Translations under genes and position numbers: made by a program
Shown here: positions 7,297 through 16,024 of the stretch, piece by piece
Layout: every line of letters starts with the position of its first letter
Position numbering within the stretch: position 1 is the first letter of the stretch
Notes under the pieces: generated by a model
Told to the model about the DNA's origin: nothing
Database searches by the model: none
What the model saw: the letters and a program-made list of their open reading frames with translations, nothing else
NCBI RefSeq assembly: GCF_900115175.1
Contig: NZ_FOYV01000001.1
Span: forward strand, 2,542,001-2,606,000
DNA: 64,000 nt
Source: Marinobacter gudaonensis
GTDB lineage: Bacteria; Pseudomonadota; Gammaproteobacteria; Pseudomonadales; Oleiphilaceae
Direction: 5' to 3'

Positions 7297-10275
7297 ATGC
7301 TTATCCGCAACGCATTGTTTGTCGCCGTCTCGGCGGCCACATTCGGCCTGACCGGCTGTCTCGACAGCGGCGGCCAGACCAGCAAGAATGCAGACCCCGA
7401 TTACCAGATCAGTGGCAGTGGCATCGAACGTGGTACCCATCCGCTGTTTGATCCGCTGGAAACCGAATTCGTCATCCCCAGCGACGCCCTGTTCTACCTG
7501 AGCGAGGTGGACGATGGCACCATGCTCAATGGCACCGATCCGGCCAACCCGGTCACCCAGGGTATCGGTTTCCTGGACGGCGCGTCGGTTCTCGCACCCA
7601 TTGACGTCAAGATCAGCGCCAGCCTGGATAGCCAGCAGATTCTCGATGCCAGGGGGTTTGTGGAGGTCGAGGGCGAGGTGGTGCCGAACCCGGATCAGAA
7701 TGTCTTCCTGATTCCCGTTGAATACGCCGGTGGCGACGCTGTATTCCCGGAGAATCTCGAGGCCCCGGGGCTGACACCGGCGGCACGTTACCGTGAAGCG
7801 CTGAAACTCAGGGAGCAGGGCAACACCGCCGAAGCGGACGCCATTTTCAGCGACCTGATTACCGAAAAGCTCCGGGTTGAGCTTCTGGATATCGACGGTG
7901 GCCAGAACAACCTGATCCGTATTCTGCCGCTCACGCCTCTGGCGTCCAAGACCCAGTACGTGCTGGCGTTGACCAACGATATTGTCGATGCCAACGGCGA
8001 ACCTCTGGTGGGCTCACCCACGTATCAGTCGGTCGCCGACCCCGATAAGGTGCTGTCCAACGCGGCCTTCCAGCCATTCCGCGAAGCGATGCTGCCAGCG
8101 CGTCAACTGGCGGCCGACTACTTCGACTTCAAGCGCGAGTATCCGGCAGCAGCCGGCTTCGTCGCCACCTTTGACGATGTGACCTATGCCACGGCCATCA
8201 CCACCACTGCGGTTGAGGATGTGCTGCTGGCCAATGCCGCTCCGGTCACCCACTTCCGGGAAACGCTGCAGGTGTCTCAGCGTCAGCAGGAACTGGGCAA
8301 GCTTGTGGCCGGCTTCTATAATCTCAGCAACCAGCCGCTCGACGGCGAGGCCAGCGCGGAAGAGGCCAGCGTCAACACGGCGATCTACACCAAGCTCACC
8401 GATCCGGCGTTCCGGCTGTACGACCAGGGCCTGGCAAGTATCCTGACCGATGCCAACGCCAGTGGCACCGTGGTTCTATACAGCGACGTGGTTGCCGACG
8501 TAGAGGCGGATCGCCGCATGGCCCACGCCATTCAGGTGGCCACCGCTGAGGCCACGGACGAGAACATTGACACCGAGACCCGCGCCCAGGCCCTGGCCTC
8601 GGCTGCTGCGCCGCTGGTCGATACTCCCAAGCCGCGCACGGTGAGCGTGTTCAGTGAGAAAGAAGGTGGCGATGTAAACCCGGCGCTGCGCCAGCGGATC
8701 GAGATCGGCGGTCTCGGAACCGATATCGACATCCGGGTTTACGAGGGCGAGATTACCCTGCCCTATTTCCAGGCGCTGCCCGAGGAAGGCAGTGGTACCG
8801 CGCTGACCACTTCCAGCTGGCAGCCCGCCGACTTCAGTAGCAACGATCAGTTGGATGCCGCGCCCTCAAGCCGCATCTCCTACCGCTTCCCGTTTGCCCG
8901 GAAGGTTGCCGATACCACTGTGCCTCTTGTGGTTACCGGGCCGTCAACCACATCCGTACCACCGGCGGGTGGCTATCCGGTGATCATCTACCAGCATGCG
9001 GCGACCACGGACCGTTCGGCAATCCTGCCGCTGGCAACAGCCGCAGGTCTCACCTGCCTGGCCGATAACACCAAGGACTGCTTTGTGACCATCGGCATTG
9101 ATCAGCCACTCCACGGTATCTTCGACACCGGTATCGTCGGACTGTCGCCGATTACCGCCCAGGCCGGGGCGTCGGCAGACGCCACCGAGCGACACTTCGG
9201 CTTTGCTGCTGACGCCAACCTGAATCCGGTGCCGGCGGGCGAGCTGGAATCACCGGAATCGGGCACCCTGTTCCTCAACTTCGCCAACTACGCGAATACC
9301 CGTGACAACATGCGCCAGGGTGCCCTGGATCTTCTGAACGTCAATGCCTCCCTGCAGGCCATCGAGGATGCGGTTAACAACTGTGGCCCATGCACTAACG
9401 GGCTACAGATCAACACCAGCCGGGTGTACTTCCTGACGCATTCGCTCAGCGGCATGGGCGGCGCTGCGGTGCCCTACGTCACCAACACGGCGGCCGCCGA
9501 TAACCCGAACCTGTTCAGCATCTCGGCCTCCAACTTCCTCAATACCGGCGGTGGCTTCACGCGCCTTGTCGAGAACTCCCAGTCGGTTGCGCCCCGTGTG
9601 CTGCCGGGACTGGACGCGGCTTCGGACGGCATCCTGACCCAGGGGCGCACTGAGCTGAACATCTACTTCAACGTCTTCCAGGGGCTCCTGGATTCTGCGG
9701 ACCCGACTGCCTTCGCCCCGCTGTACAAGGACCAGCCTCTGCTGCTGACGGAGATTGTTGGCGTGCCGAACGATCCCGATCGTCCGACCGACGACACCAT
9801 TCCGAATGCCGCGGATGCCGACCGGTACCTGCTGGGGCCGCTGTCGATCACCATCCCGGAAACCGGCTTTGTGATCGAAGGCGAGAACATGCCGATTGCC
9901 GGTACGGATCCACTGGCTGCGGCCATGAACGCTGAATCCACGCCCCTGGGTACTGGCCTGCCGTTCATTACCCGCTACCTGGAAGGCTCCCACGGTAACC
10001 CGATTTCCGCGGGTCAGAAGGAAGCAGACAGCTTCTCTTCCAGTGCCGTGTTCACGGAGATGACCGCGCAGATGCTGGAGCTGTTCACCGACGGCACGGT
10101 ATCGGTCAGCAATCCCTGCGTTGTGAAGAACGCCAACACCGACGGTACAGACTGCTCGGCCGAAGGTAACACCGATGCCGGTGACGGCAGCTCCGGCGGC
10201 GGCTCCGGTGGGGATGGCGGCGACGGCGGTGATGGCGGAACCGGCGGCATCATCGGCGACATCTTCGGTATCTGA
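7297..10275 (+). CDS. Surface lipoprotein lipase, VolA / Pla-1 / cef family
   Basis: A 992-residue lipoprotein. The signal peptide ends in a lipobox (LTGC, Cys21), so it should be anchored to the outer membrane, as known for Vibrio VolA lysophospholipase. A long N-terminal region is followed by an alpha/beta-hydrolase part. The nucleophile elbow reads THSLSG, with Ser716 in the place of the Ser of the usual GHSLGG; both flanking glycines differ. The C-terminus is a Gly/Asp/Ser-rich tail. The next two genes (DUF1302 and DUF1329) follow on the same strand, suggesting joint function in obtaining or exporting lipids at the cell surface. The exact substrate is not known. Confidence 0.85.
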   Translation: MLIRNALFVAVSAATFGLTGCLDSGGQTSKNADPDYQISGSGIERGTHPLFDPLETEFVIPSDALFYLSEVDDGTMLNGTDPANPVTQGIGFLDGASVLAPIDVKISASLDSQQILDARGFVEVEGEVVPNPDQNVFLIPVEYAGGDAVFPENLEAPGLTPAARYREALKLREQGNTAEADAIFSDLITEKLRVELLDIDGGQNNLIRILPLTPLASKTQYVLALTNDIVDANGEPLVGSPTYQSVADPDKVLSNAAFQPFREAMLPARQLAADYFDFKREYPAAAGFVATFDDVTYATAITTTAVEDVLLANAAPVTHFRETLQVSQRQQELGKLVAGFYNLSNQPLDGEASAEEASVNTAIYTKLTDPAFRLYDQGLASILTDANASGTVVLYSDVVADVEADRRMAHAIQVATAEATDENIDTETRAQALASAAAPLVDTPKPRTVSVFSEKEGGDVNPALRQRIEIGGLGTDIDIRVYEGEITLPYFQALPEEGSGTALTTSSWQPADFSSNDQLDAAPSSRISYRFPFARKVADTTVPLVVTGPSTTSVPPAGGYPVIIYQHAATTDRSAILPLATAAGLTCLADNTKDCFVTIGIDQPLHGIFDTGIVGLSPITAQAGASADATERHFGFAADANLNPVPAGELESPESGTLFLNFANYANTRDNMRQGALDLLNVNASLQAIEDAVNNCGPCTNGLQINTSRVYFLTHSLSGMGGAAVPYVTNTAAADNPNLFSISASNFLNTGGGFTRLVENSQSVAPRVLPGLDAASDGILTQGRTELNIYFNVFQGLLDSADPTAFAPLYKDQPLLLTEIVGVPNDPDRPTDDTIPNAADADRYLLGPLSITIPETGFVIEGENMPIAGTDPLAAAMNAESTPLGTGLPFITRYLEGSHGNPISAGQKEADSFSSSAVFTEMTAQMLELFTDGTVSVSNPCVVKNANTDGTDCSAEGNTDAGDGSSGGGSGGDGGDGGDGGTGGIIGDIFGI

Positions 10276-10282
10276 TCCAGAA

Positions 10283-10310
10283 GCGTTGGCCTGGACGGCC
10301 AGGCCAACGC
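10283..10310 (+). other. Perfect 12-bp stem-loop between lipase and DUF1302 genes
   Basis: GCGTTGGCCTGG and CCAGGCCAACGC pair perfectly around a 4-nt ACGG loop, 7 nt after the lipase stop codon. No T run follows, so it is more likely a site that protects or processes the mRNA, or a partial terminator that lowers expression of the lipase relative to downstream genes or the reverse. Confidence 0.55.
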
Positions 10311-10393
10311 ACCACGCCCTTCCACGACAGAAAAATAACGGCTCGGCCTCGCCGTAGGGGGAGGCTTTGCCCAGAACTTGCGGAGTGAACGCA

Positions 10394-12295
10394 ATGAAAA
10401 CAATAAACACTGCCCTGGCAAAACCGGTCCGTCTGGCCCTGGCGGTTCAGCTGGCCTGTCTGGCACCCAGTGCCGGCGCCTTCAACTTCAGCGTCTACGA
10501 GATTGACGCGTCCCTGAGCACAACGCTCACGGCGGGCATCGGCATCCGTCTTGAAAACCAGGACAAATCCCTCATCACCCAGGGCAACCTGGGCCCGGAG
10601 TTCGCGTACAGCAACGTCGGTGCGTCGTCCAACAACTTCGACGACGGTAACCTGAACTTCGAGAAAAACGATCCCTACTCGCAGATTGTGCGGGGTCGGA
10701 CCGAGCTTTTCCTGGACTACGCGCCCGACAGCGACACCCTGACACGGGTGGGCGCGCTGGTTCGCGGCACCTATTACTACGATTACGAGCTCAAGGATAA
10801 CCCGCGCGCCGTTGATCCGGTGGGTCAGCAGCGGGAACTGAACCCCCAGGCGAAAGACAACGCCGCCGGCGCCGATCTGCTGGACGCCTACGTGTTCACC
10901 GACTGGTACTTCGGCGACACGCCAGTGTCGGTGCGTTACGGACGCCAGGTGGTCAACTGGGGTGAGAGCACCTTTATTCTCGGTGGTATCAACGCGGTCA
11001 ACCCGATCGACGTACCGGCCTTCCGGGCCCCCGGTGCGGAACTCAAGGACGTGCTGCTGCCGGTGGAAATGCTCTACACCTCGGTGGGCATCACGCCTGA
11101 AATCAACCTTGAGGCCTTTGTCCAGACCGATTGGGAGCCTTTCCGCATTGATGACTGCGGCACGTTCTTCTCTACCGCCGATGTCGCTGCTGATGGCTGC
11201 GGCCCGGTATTGCTGGCGGGCCAGGTGCCGGACTCCCAGGCGTTCGAGGAGGGCTTCATCGCGCCCAGGCAGGGAGACAAGGAACCGGGTGATCGCGACC
11301 AGTTTGGTGTGGCGGCGCGCTGGTTCGTGACCGAACTCGACGCCGAACTCGGCTTCTTTTATACCCGTTACCACAGCCGCCTGCCCTACATCAGCGGCGT
11401 AGTGAACAATCCCTCGGATGCCGACGAAACCCAGCAGTACGACCCGAGCAAGCCGGATGCTCGCTTCCCCAGCTACTTCATCGAGTACCCGAAGGGCATC
11501 GATCTGTATGGCATCAGCATCAACACCACGCTGCCGACCGGCACTTCCCTCGGGGCCGAGTACAGCTACCGGCCGAACCTGCCAATCCAGTGGAACACCT
11601 TCGAGCTGATCTACGGCGGCCTGCAGCAGCGCGGACCGGATGGCCAGATTGTCTCGAAGCTTGAGCAACGTCGCGCAGAGAAGGGCGGTACCTATGCGGG
11701 TACGGCGGTTGAAGGCTACGACCGCTACGGGGTTTCCCAGGCCCAGGCCACGGCCATTCACTTCATCGACCGGGTGATGGGCGCTGCCCGCTTCATCATC
11801 GTGGCCGAGGTTGGTGCCACCTATGTACACGACCTGCCCGGCAAATCCGAGGCTCGCTATGGACGCTCCGGTATCTATGGTGTGGGTCCGGTTCCTCTGG
11901 AGGGCGAGAGCTTCACCGGTGACTTCTGTAGCCAGAGCCCGGATCCCAATGATCCGACCAAACGCCTGAACATCAACCCCACCAACTGCGGCGGCGATGG
12001 CTTTACCACTTCGTTCTCCTGGGGCTACCGGGCGCTGTTTGCCTGGGATTACCCGAGCGCCTTTGCCGGTGTGAACCTGCTGCCGAAGCTCTTCCTGAGC
12101 CATGACGTGCAGGGCTATGCGCCGGATCCCGGTGGCAACTTCAAGGAAGGCAACAAGTCCATCGGGCTGGGCCTCGACGCCACCTATCAGAACGCCTACA
12201 AGGCGTCGATCAGTTACACCAACTACTTCGGTGGCGAATACAACGAAATCAGTGACCGTGATTTTATCGCCGCTTCCGTTTCCTACTCATTCTGA
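10394..12295 (+). CDS. DUF1302 family outer-membrane protein
   Basis: A 633-residue exported protein. The signal peptide ends at AGA-FNF (about residue 29). The rest shows beta-barrel character (many alternating aromatic residues, closing SVSYSF) and matches what I know of the DUF1302 family, which is nearly always encoded beside a DUF1329 protein in proteobacteria that use hydrophobic substrates. Role in outer-membrane passage of lipids or hydrophobic compounds is inferred from this pairing. The start chosen is the ATG at 10394, which has GGAGTGA upstream and begins directly with a signal peptide; an upstream in-frame ATG at 10367 adds nine residues without a ribosome site. Confidence 0.85.
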   Translation: MKTINTALAKPVRLALAVQLACLAPSAGAFNFSVYEIDASLSTTLTAGIGIRLENQDKSLITQGNLGPEFAYSNVGASSNNFDDGNLNFEKNDPYSQIVRGRTELFLDYAPDSDTLTRVGALVRGTYYYDYELKDNPRAVDPVGQQRELNPQAKDNAAGADLLDAYVFTDWYFGDTPVSVRYGRQVVNWGESTFILGGINAVNPIDVPAFRAPGAELKDVLLPVEMLYTSVGITPEINLEAFVQTDWEPFRIDDCGTFFSTADVAADGCGPVLLAGQVPDSQAFEEGFIAPRQGDKEPGDRDQFGVAARWFVTELDAELGFFYTRYHSRLPYISGVVNNPSDADETQQYDPSKPDARFPSYFIEYPKGIDLYGISINTTLPTGTSLGAEYSYRPNLPIQWNTFELIYGGLQQRGPDGQIVSKLEQRRAEKGGTYAGTAVEGYDRYGVSQAQATAIHFIDRVMGAARFIIVAEVGATYVHDLPGKSEARYGRSGIYGVGPVPLEGESFTGDFCSQSPDPNDPTKRLNINPTNCGGDGFTTSFSWGYRALFAWDYPSAFAGVNLLPKLFLSHDVQGYAPDPGGNFKEGNKSIGLGLDATYQNAYKASISYTNYFGGEYNEISDRDFIAASVSYSF

Positions 12296-12327
12296 ATAAG
12301 ACACCACCTAGAGAGGAGTTCACTCCA

Positions 12328-13689
12328 ATGACCATGATGCGAACCATACTGTACGGCGCCATTGCCGGAACTCTGCTGACATCGGGCCAGGCCCTGGCCG
12401 CCGTGTCCCAGCAGGAAGCGGCAAAACTGGGCGACACCCTGACTCCCATGGGCGCCGTCAAGGCGGGTAATGGTGACGAGATCCCCGCCTGGGACGGCGG
12501 GCTGGACCAGCCGCCGGCCAACTATAAGGGCGATGGCCGCTACGTGAACCCGTTCCCGGAAGACAAGGAACTGTTCCGGATTGACCAGAGCAACGTCGAC
12601 CAGTACGCCGGGAACCTGAGCCCCGGCCAGGTGGCCATGATCGAGAAGTACGAGGACTATTTCATCCCCGTCTATCAGACCCGCCGCACCGCGAGCTACC
12701 CGGACAAGGTGGAAAAGCAGACCATCGAGAACGCCACCAAGGTGGAGCTGGTAGAGAGCGGCAACGGTCTCAAGAATTACCAGACCGCCACACCGTTCCC
12801 CATCCCCCAGAACGGTCTGGAAGCCATTTTCAACCACATTACCCGGTACCGCGGTGGTTCCTTCACCCGGAACGTGGCCCAGGTGACGCCTCAGCCCAAC
12901 GGCGATTTCAGCCCGGTGAAGTTCACCGAATACTTCACTGAGCGGGTGGCCCTGGAGGATTACGATCCCGCCGAAGACCCCAACGTGATGTTCTACTTCA
13001 AGCAGGCAATCACCGCTCCGTCCCGCCTGGCCGGTAACGTCCTGCTGGTTCACGAGACCATCAACCAGGTCAAGGAACCGCGCCGCGCCTGGCTGTACAA
13101 CTCGGGTCAGCGCCGCGTGCGCCGGGCCCCTAACGTGGCCTACGACGGACCGGGCACGGCGGCTGACGGTCAGCGTACCTCGGACAACCTGGACCTCTAC
13201 AATGGCGCCCCGGACAAATACAACTGGGAGCTGGTGGGCAAGAAGGAAATGTACATTCCCTACAATGCCTACCGTCTGGCCAGTGCCGATCTGAGCTATG
13301 AAGACATCATCCAGCCCGGTCACATCGACCAGAGCCTGGCCCGCTACGAGCTGCACCGGGTGTGGCACGTGAAGGCGACACTCAAGGACGGCGAACGTCA
13401 CGTGTACGAAGTGCGCGATTTCTACATCGATGAGGACACCTGGCAGATCGCGTTGGTTGACCACTATGACGGACGGGGCAACCTCTGGCGCGTTGCCGAG
13501 GCGCACGCCATGCAGATCTACGACGCCAATATCCCGGCCTATGCCTTCGAAACCCTGTACGACCTGCTGTCGGGCCGCTACCTGGTGATGGGGCTGACCA
13601 ACGAAGAAGAGACGCCCTACGAGTACGACACCGAGCGGAGCTCACGCGAATACACGCCGGCCGCACTGCGCCGGGCCGGGGTTCGCTGA
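12328..13689 (+). CDS. DUF1329 family exported protein
   Basis: 453 residues with a signal peptide (cleavage near ALA-AVS, residue 24). The mature part has the features of DUF1329: an early LGDTLTPMGAVKAGN segment, EIPAWDGGL and NPFPEDK. The fold is thought to be LolB/LolA-like, so a periplasmic or outer-membrane lipid-handling role beside DUF1302 is plausible. It starts 32 nt after the DUF1302 gene with GAGAGGAG before the ATG. Two further Met codons follow at positions 3 and 4, so the exact start may shift slightly. Confidence 0.85.
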   Translation: MTMMRTILYGAIAGTLLTSGQALAAVSQQEAAKLGDTLTPMGAVKAGNGDEIPAWDGGLDQPPANYKGDGRYVNPFPEDKELFRIDQSNVDQYAGNLSPGQVAMIEKYEDYFIPVYQTRRTASYPDKVEKQTIENATKVELVESGNGLKNYQTATPFPIPQNGLEAIFNHITRYRGGSFTRNVAQVTPQPNGDFSPVKFTEYFTERVALEDYDPAEDPNVMFYFKQAITAPSRLAGNVLLVHETINQVKEPRRAWLYNSGQRRVRRAPNVAYDGPGTAADGQRTSDNLDLYNGAPDKYNWELVGKKEMYIPYNAYRLASADLSYEDIIQPGHIDQSLARYELHRVWHVKATLKDGERHVYEVRDFYIDEDTWQIALVDHYDGRGNLWRVAEAHAMQIYDANIPAYAFETLYDLLSGRYLVMGLTNEEETPYEYDTERSSREYTPAALRRAGVR

Positions 13690-13709
13690 GAACCGGGTTC
13701 TACCTGCAG

Positions 13710-13736
13710 CCAACCGGGGGCAATTGCCCCGGTTGG
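13710..13736 (+). terminator. Hairpin after the DUF1329 gene
   Basis: CCAACCGGGG and CCCCGGTTGG pair over 10 bp around a 7-nt loop, 20 nt after the stop codon. There is no T tract, so it may need another factor or may only stabilise the message. Confidence 0.5.
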
Positions 13737-13760
13737 CCCACTTCAAGGGGAATCAAAACC

Positions 13761-14087
13761 ATGTTCGAAATTCTGAACACTGGACCGCTGTTCGACATCG
13801 ACAAGCGGCTGATCTTCAAAAGCGGTAAATGGCTGGTTCGAACCCGGGAAATACCGGAGCTAGGGCCTTACTATTCCCGGCCTGAGGCAATCGAGGCGCT
13901 GTACCGGCACGTTGCCATCTGTACCGGTCAGCTGCGCACGGCAGAACCCGGTCTGGCCCGGGAGTTTGTCCGCCACAATACCGCGGAATGCCGGAAATCT
14001 GAGTGTACTCTTTGCTCCGCCCTGTCAGCGATGACGCCGGGGGCGAGCCAGCCACCGTCCGACCGGTTATCTTCCATTGGTCATTAG
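13761..14087 (+). CDS. Small hypothetical cytosolic protein
   Basis: 108 residues with no signal peptide or membrane span. The middle contains a compact motif (KWLVRTREIPELGPYYSR, then an EAIEALYRH helix) that resembles small gammaproteobacterial proteins in which a tryptophan-containing strand is followed by GPY/GPF and a helix (DUF6316-like), though I am not sure of this. Three cysteines and one His near the C-terminus (HNTAECRKSECTLC) could bind metal. AAGGGGAA precedes the ATG. Its stop overlaps the stop of the convergent dctM gene by 4 nt. Confidence 0.65.
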   Translation: MFEILNTGPLFDIDKRLIFKSGKWLVRTREIPELGPYYSRPEAIEALYRHVAICTGQLRTAEPGLAREFVRHNTAECRKSECTLCSALSAMTPGASQPPSDRLSSIGH

Positions 14088-15394
14088 AAGAGTAAATCCG
14101 GCAGCCAGGTCGCAATCTCAGGGAAAATCATGATCAGGATGATGCCCACGATTTCAACAATCACGAAAGGAATGATCGACTTGTAGATGTCTTTCATAGT
14201 GATCGACGGCGGCACGATGCCCTTCAGGTAGAAGAGGTTGAAGCCGAAGGGCGGCGTCATATAGCCGATTTCCATGTTGATCACGAACAGGATGCCGAAC
14301 CAGATCGGGTCGAAGCCCAGGGATTCCACAATCGGCATGAATACCGGCAGGGTGATCAGCATGATGCCCACCGGGTCCAGCACCATGGCCAGCAGGAACA
14401 CGATCACCATCATTGCGATAATGATGCCCCATGGTCCGCCGGGAACCATGTTCATCAGTCCCTCGATCAGCTCCTGAGCGCCCATGCTCTGGTAGGCGGC
14501 GCTGAAGGCGTGCGCGGCAAAGAGTATCCACATGATCATGCCGGTAAGCTTGAAGGTGCGGATGGCCGCTTCTTTGAGAATGCTCCATTTGAGCTCTCTG
14601 TAGACGGCAGCCGAAATCAGGGCACCCAAAACGCCCATGGCGGCAGCTTCGGTTGGCGTTGTGATACCGCCGATGATGGAACCCAAAACCATGACCACCA
14701 CGCCAATCGGCAGGAGCACAGCCCGCAGAGCACGGAACTTTTCAGGCCAGGTGCCCCGTTCTTCTTTTGGCAGCGCCGGCGCAAGCTCGGGTTGCAGGTA
14801 GCAGCGCACAATAATGTAGATGGCAGTCAGAACCATCAGCAGGATGCCCGGCATGATGCCGGCGGCAAACATCTGACCGACGGAAACACCGGTGATCAGG
14901 GCGTACAGGATCATCAGGATGCTGGGCGGAATCAGTATGCCCCAGCCACCGCCGGTATTGATCACGCCCAGGGCCATGTTCTTGTCATAGCCCCGCTCCA
15001 GCATGGAGGGTAAGGCGATCGTGCCCATGGCCACCACCGCAGCACCGCTGATGCCCACCATTGCGGCAAACACCGCACAGATGCCCAGAGTGCCCAGGGC
15101 CAGACCACCTCGCAGGCCGCCACACCACAAGTGCATCATCCGGTACAGATCCCGGGCCACACCCGTGCGCTCCAGAATCATGGCCATGAAGACGAACAGA
15201 GGAATGGCGACCAGAGTAAAGCTCTCCATGGTGCCCCAGATCTGGGAGGCCACCATGTAGAAAGAGTCAAAGCCCCAGGTGAAGTACAGGAACACCACCG
15301 AAACGCCGCCGAGCACAAACGCCAGCGGCAGACCCAGCAGCAGGAAAAACAGCAGTGCGCCAAAAAACAGGAGAGTCAGGGCTTCGATGCTCAC
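14084..15394 (-). CDS. dctM: TRAP transporter large permease subunit (DctM)
   Basis: Inner-membrane subunit that carries substrate across in symport with cations. 436 residues with about twelve hydrophobic spans and the conserved DctM features (GSIIGGITTPTEAAAMGVLG; GGGWGILIPPSILMILYA). The start is GTG, overlapping the dctQ stop as GTGA, with AAGGAGAG a few nt upstream; this coupling to dctQ is typical. The third component, dctP, is encoded just upstream on the same strand. Substrate is unknown; most TRAP systems take up small organic acids, which would fit the catabolic genes next door. Confidence 0.92.
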   Translation of the reverse strand: MSIEALTLLFFGALLFFLLLGLPLAFVLGGVSVVFLYFTWGFDSFYMVASQIWGTMESFTLVAIPLFVFMAMILERTGVARDLYRMMHLWCGGLRGGLALGTLGICAVFAAMVGISGAAVVAMGTIALPSMLERGYDKNMALGVINTGGGWGILIPPSILMILYALITGVSVGQMFAAGIMPGILLMVLTAIYIIVRCYLQPELAPALPKEERGTWPEKFRALRAVLLPIGVVVMVLGSIIGGITTPTEAAAMGVLGALISAAVYRELKWSILKEAAIRTFKLTGMIMWILFAAHAFSAAYQSMGAQELIEGLMNMVPGGPWGIIIAMMVIVFLLAMVLDPVGIMLITLPVFMPIVESLGFDPIWFGILFVINMEIGYMTPPFGFNLFYLKGIVPPSITMKDIYKSIIPFVIVEIVGIILIMIFPEIATWLPDLLF

Positions 15395-15939
15395 AGCTGC
15401 TCTCCTTCAGATCCAGTCTCTTCGGGCGTGTAGTAATCCAGGTTGAACGCCACGGCAATGTCTTCGAGCAGTTTGACCAGCCCCTGTAAAACCAGCAGCG
15501 CAGTACCGATGGGGATGGCCAGCTTCACCGGCCAGATGGGTGGATTCCAGGCGGAATAGGACGTTTCCCAGCTGGACATCGATTCCTGGGCCATGTCGAT
15601 CCCGAACCACAACAGGGCAAGAGTGAAAATGAAAAAGATCGAAGAGGTGACAATGTCCAGAGCCGCGCGCTTACGAGGCTTCAGGTGCGAATGCAACAGA
15701 TCCACGTTCACGTGGCCCCGATGGGCCATGATGTAGCCGCCGGACATGACGGCGTAGACGCCGAATAGCATCTGGGTCAGCTCGTTGGTCCAGACCGTGG
15801 GGGAGTTGAGCAGGTAACGGAACCCGACTTCCAGAAGCAGAAATACGAACATCGCGAAAATGAGGAGGGCCACCCACCGGCCGATGAAATCGTTGAGACG
15901 GGTAACCCCTCTCATGAATGTGGCGATCATCACACTCAC
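15391..15939 (-). CDS. dctQ: TRAP transporter small permease subunit (DctQ)
   Basis: Four-helix membrane protein that pairs with DctM. 182 residues, with hydrophobic spans near the start (WVALLIFAMFVFLLLEVGF), middle and end, and the short conserved EVGFRY segment. The start is likely the GTG at 15939, which has GGAG 6 nt upstream. A TTG at 15957 and an ATG at 15930 are also in frame. The 3' end overlaps dctM by 4 nt. Confidence 0.88.
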   Translation of the reverse strand: MSVMIATFMRGVTRLNDFIGRWVALLIFAMFVFLLLEVGFRYLLNSPTVWTNELTQMLFGVYAVMSGGYIMAHRGHVNVDLLHSHLKPRKRAALDIVTSSIFFIFTLALLWFGIDMAQESMSSWETSYSAWNPPIWPVKLAIPIGTALLVLQGLVKLLEDIAVAFNLDYYTPEETGSEGEQL

Positions 15940-15980
15940 GTTAATCTCCCACGGCAAGCTGATTTGGTTCGGGGACGAAA

Positions 15981-16005
15981 AGGCCGGGGTCAGGAACCCC
16001 GGCCT
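15981..16005 (-). terminator. Terminator or attenuator between dctP and dctQ
   Basis: A perfect 10-bp stem (AGGCCGGGGT / ACCCCGGCCT) with a 5-nt loop is followed on the minus strand by TTT and a T-rich stretch. It lies 20 nt after the dctP stop and before dctQ. It should reduce transcription into the permease genes, giving more binding protein than permease. Confidence 0.75.
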
Positions 16006-16024
16006 GATTCAGAGCAACGCCTGA

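Noticed and set aside
10250..12103. 617-codon open frame on the minus strand opposite the DUF1302 gene
   Set aside because: It is the antisense of a gene with clear family features; composition and lack of domains or ribosome site fit a GC-rich shadow frame.
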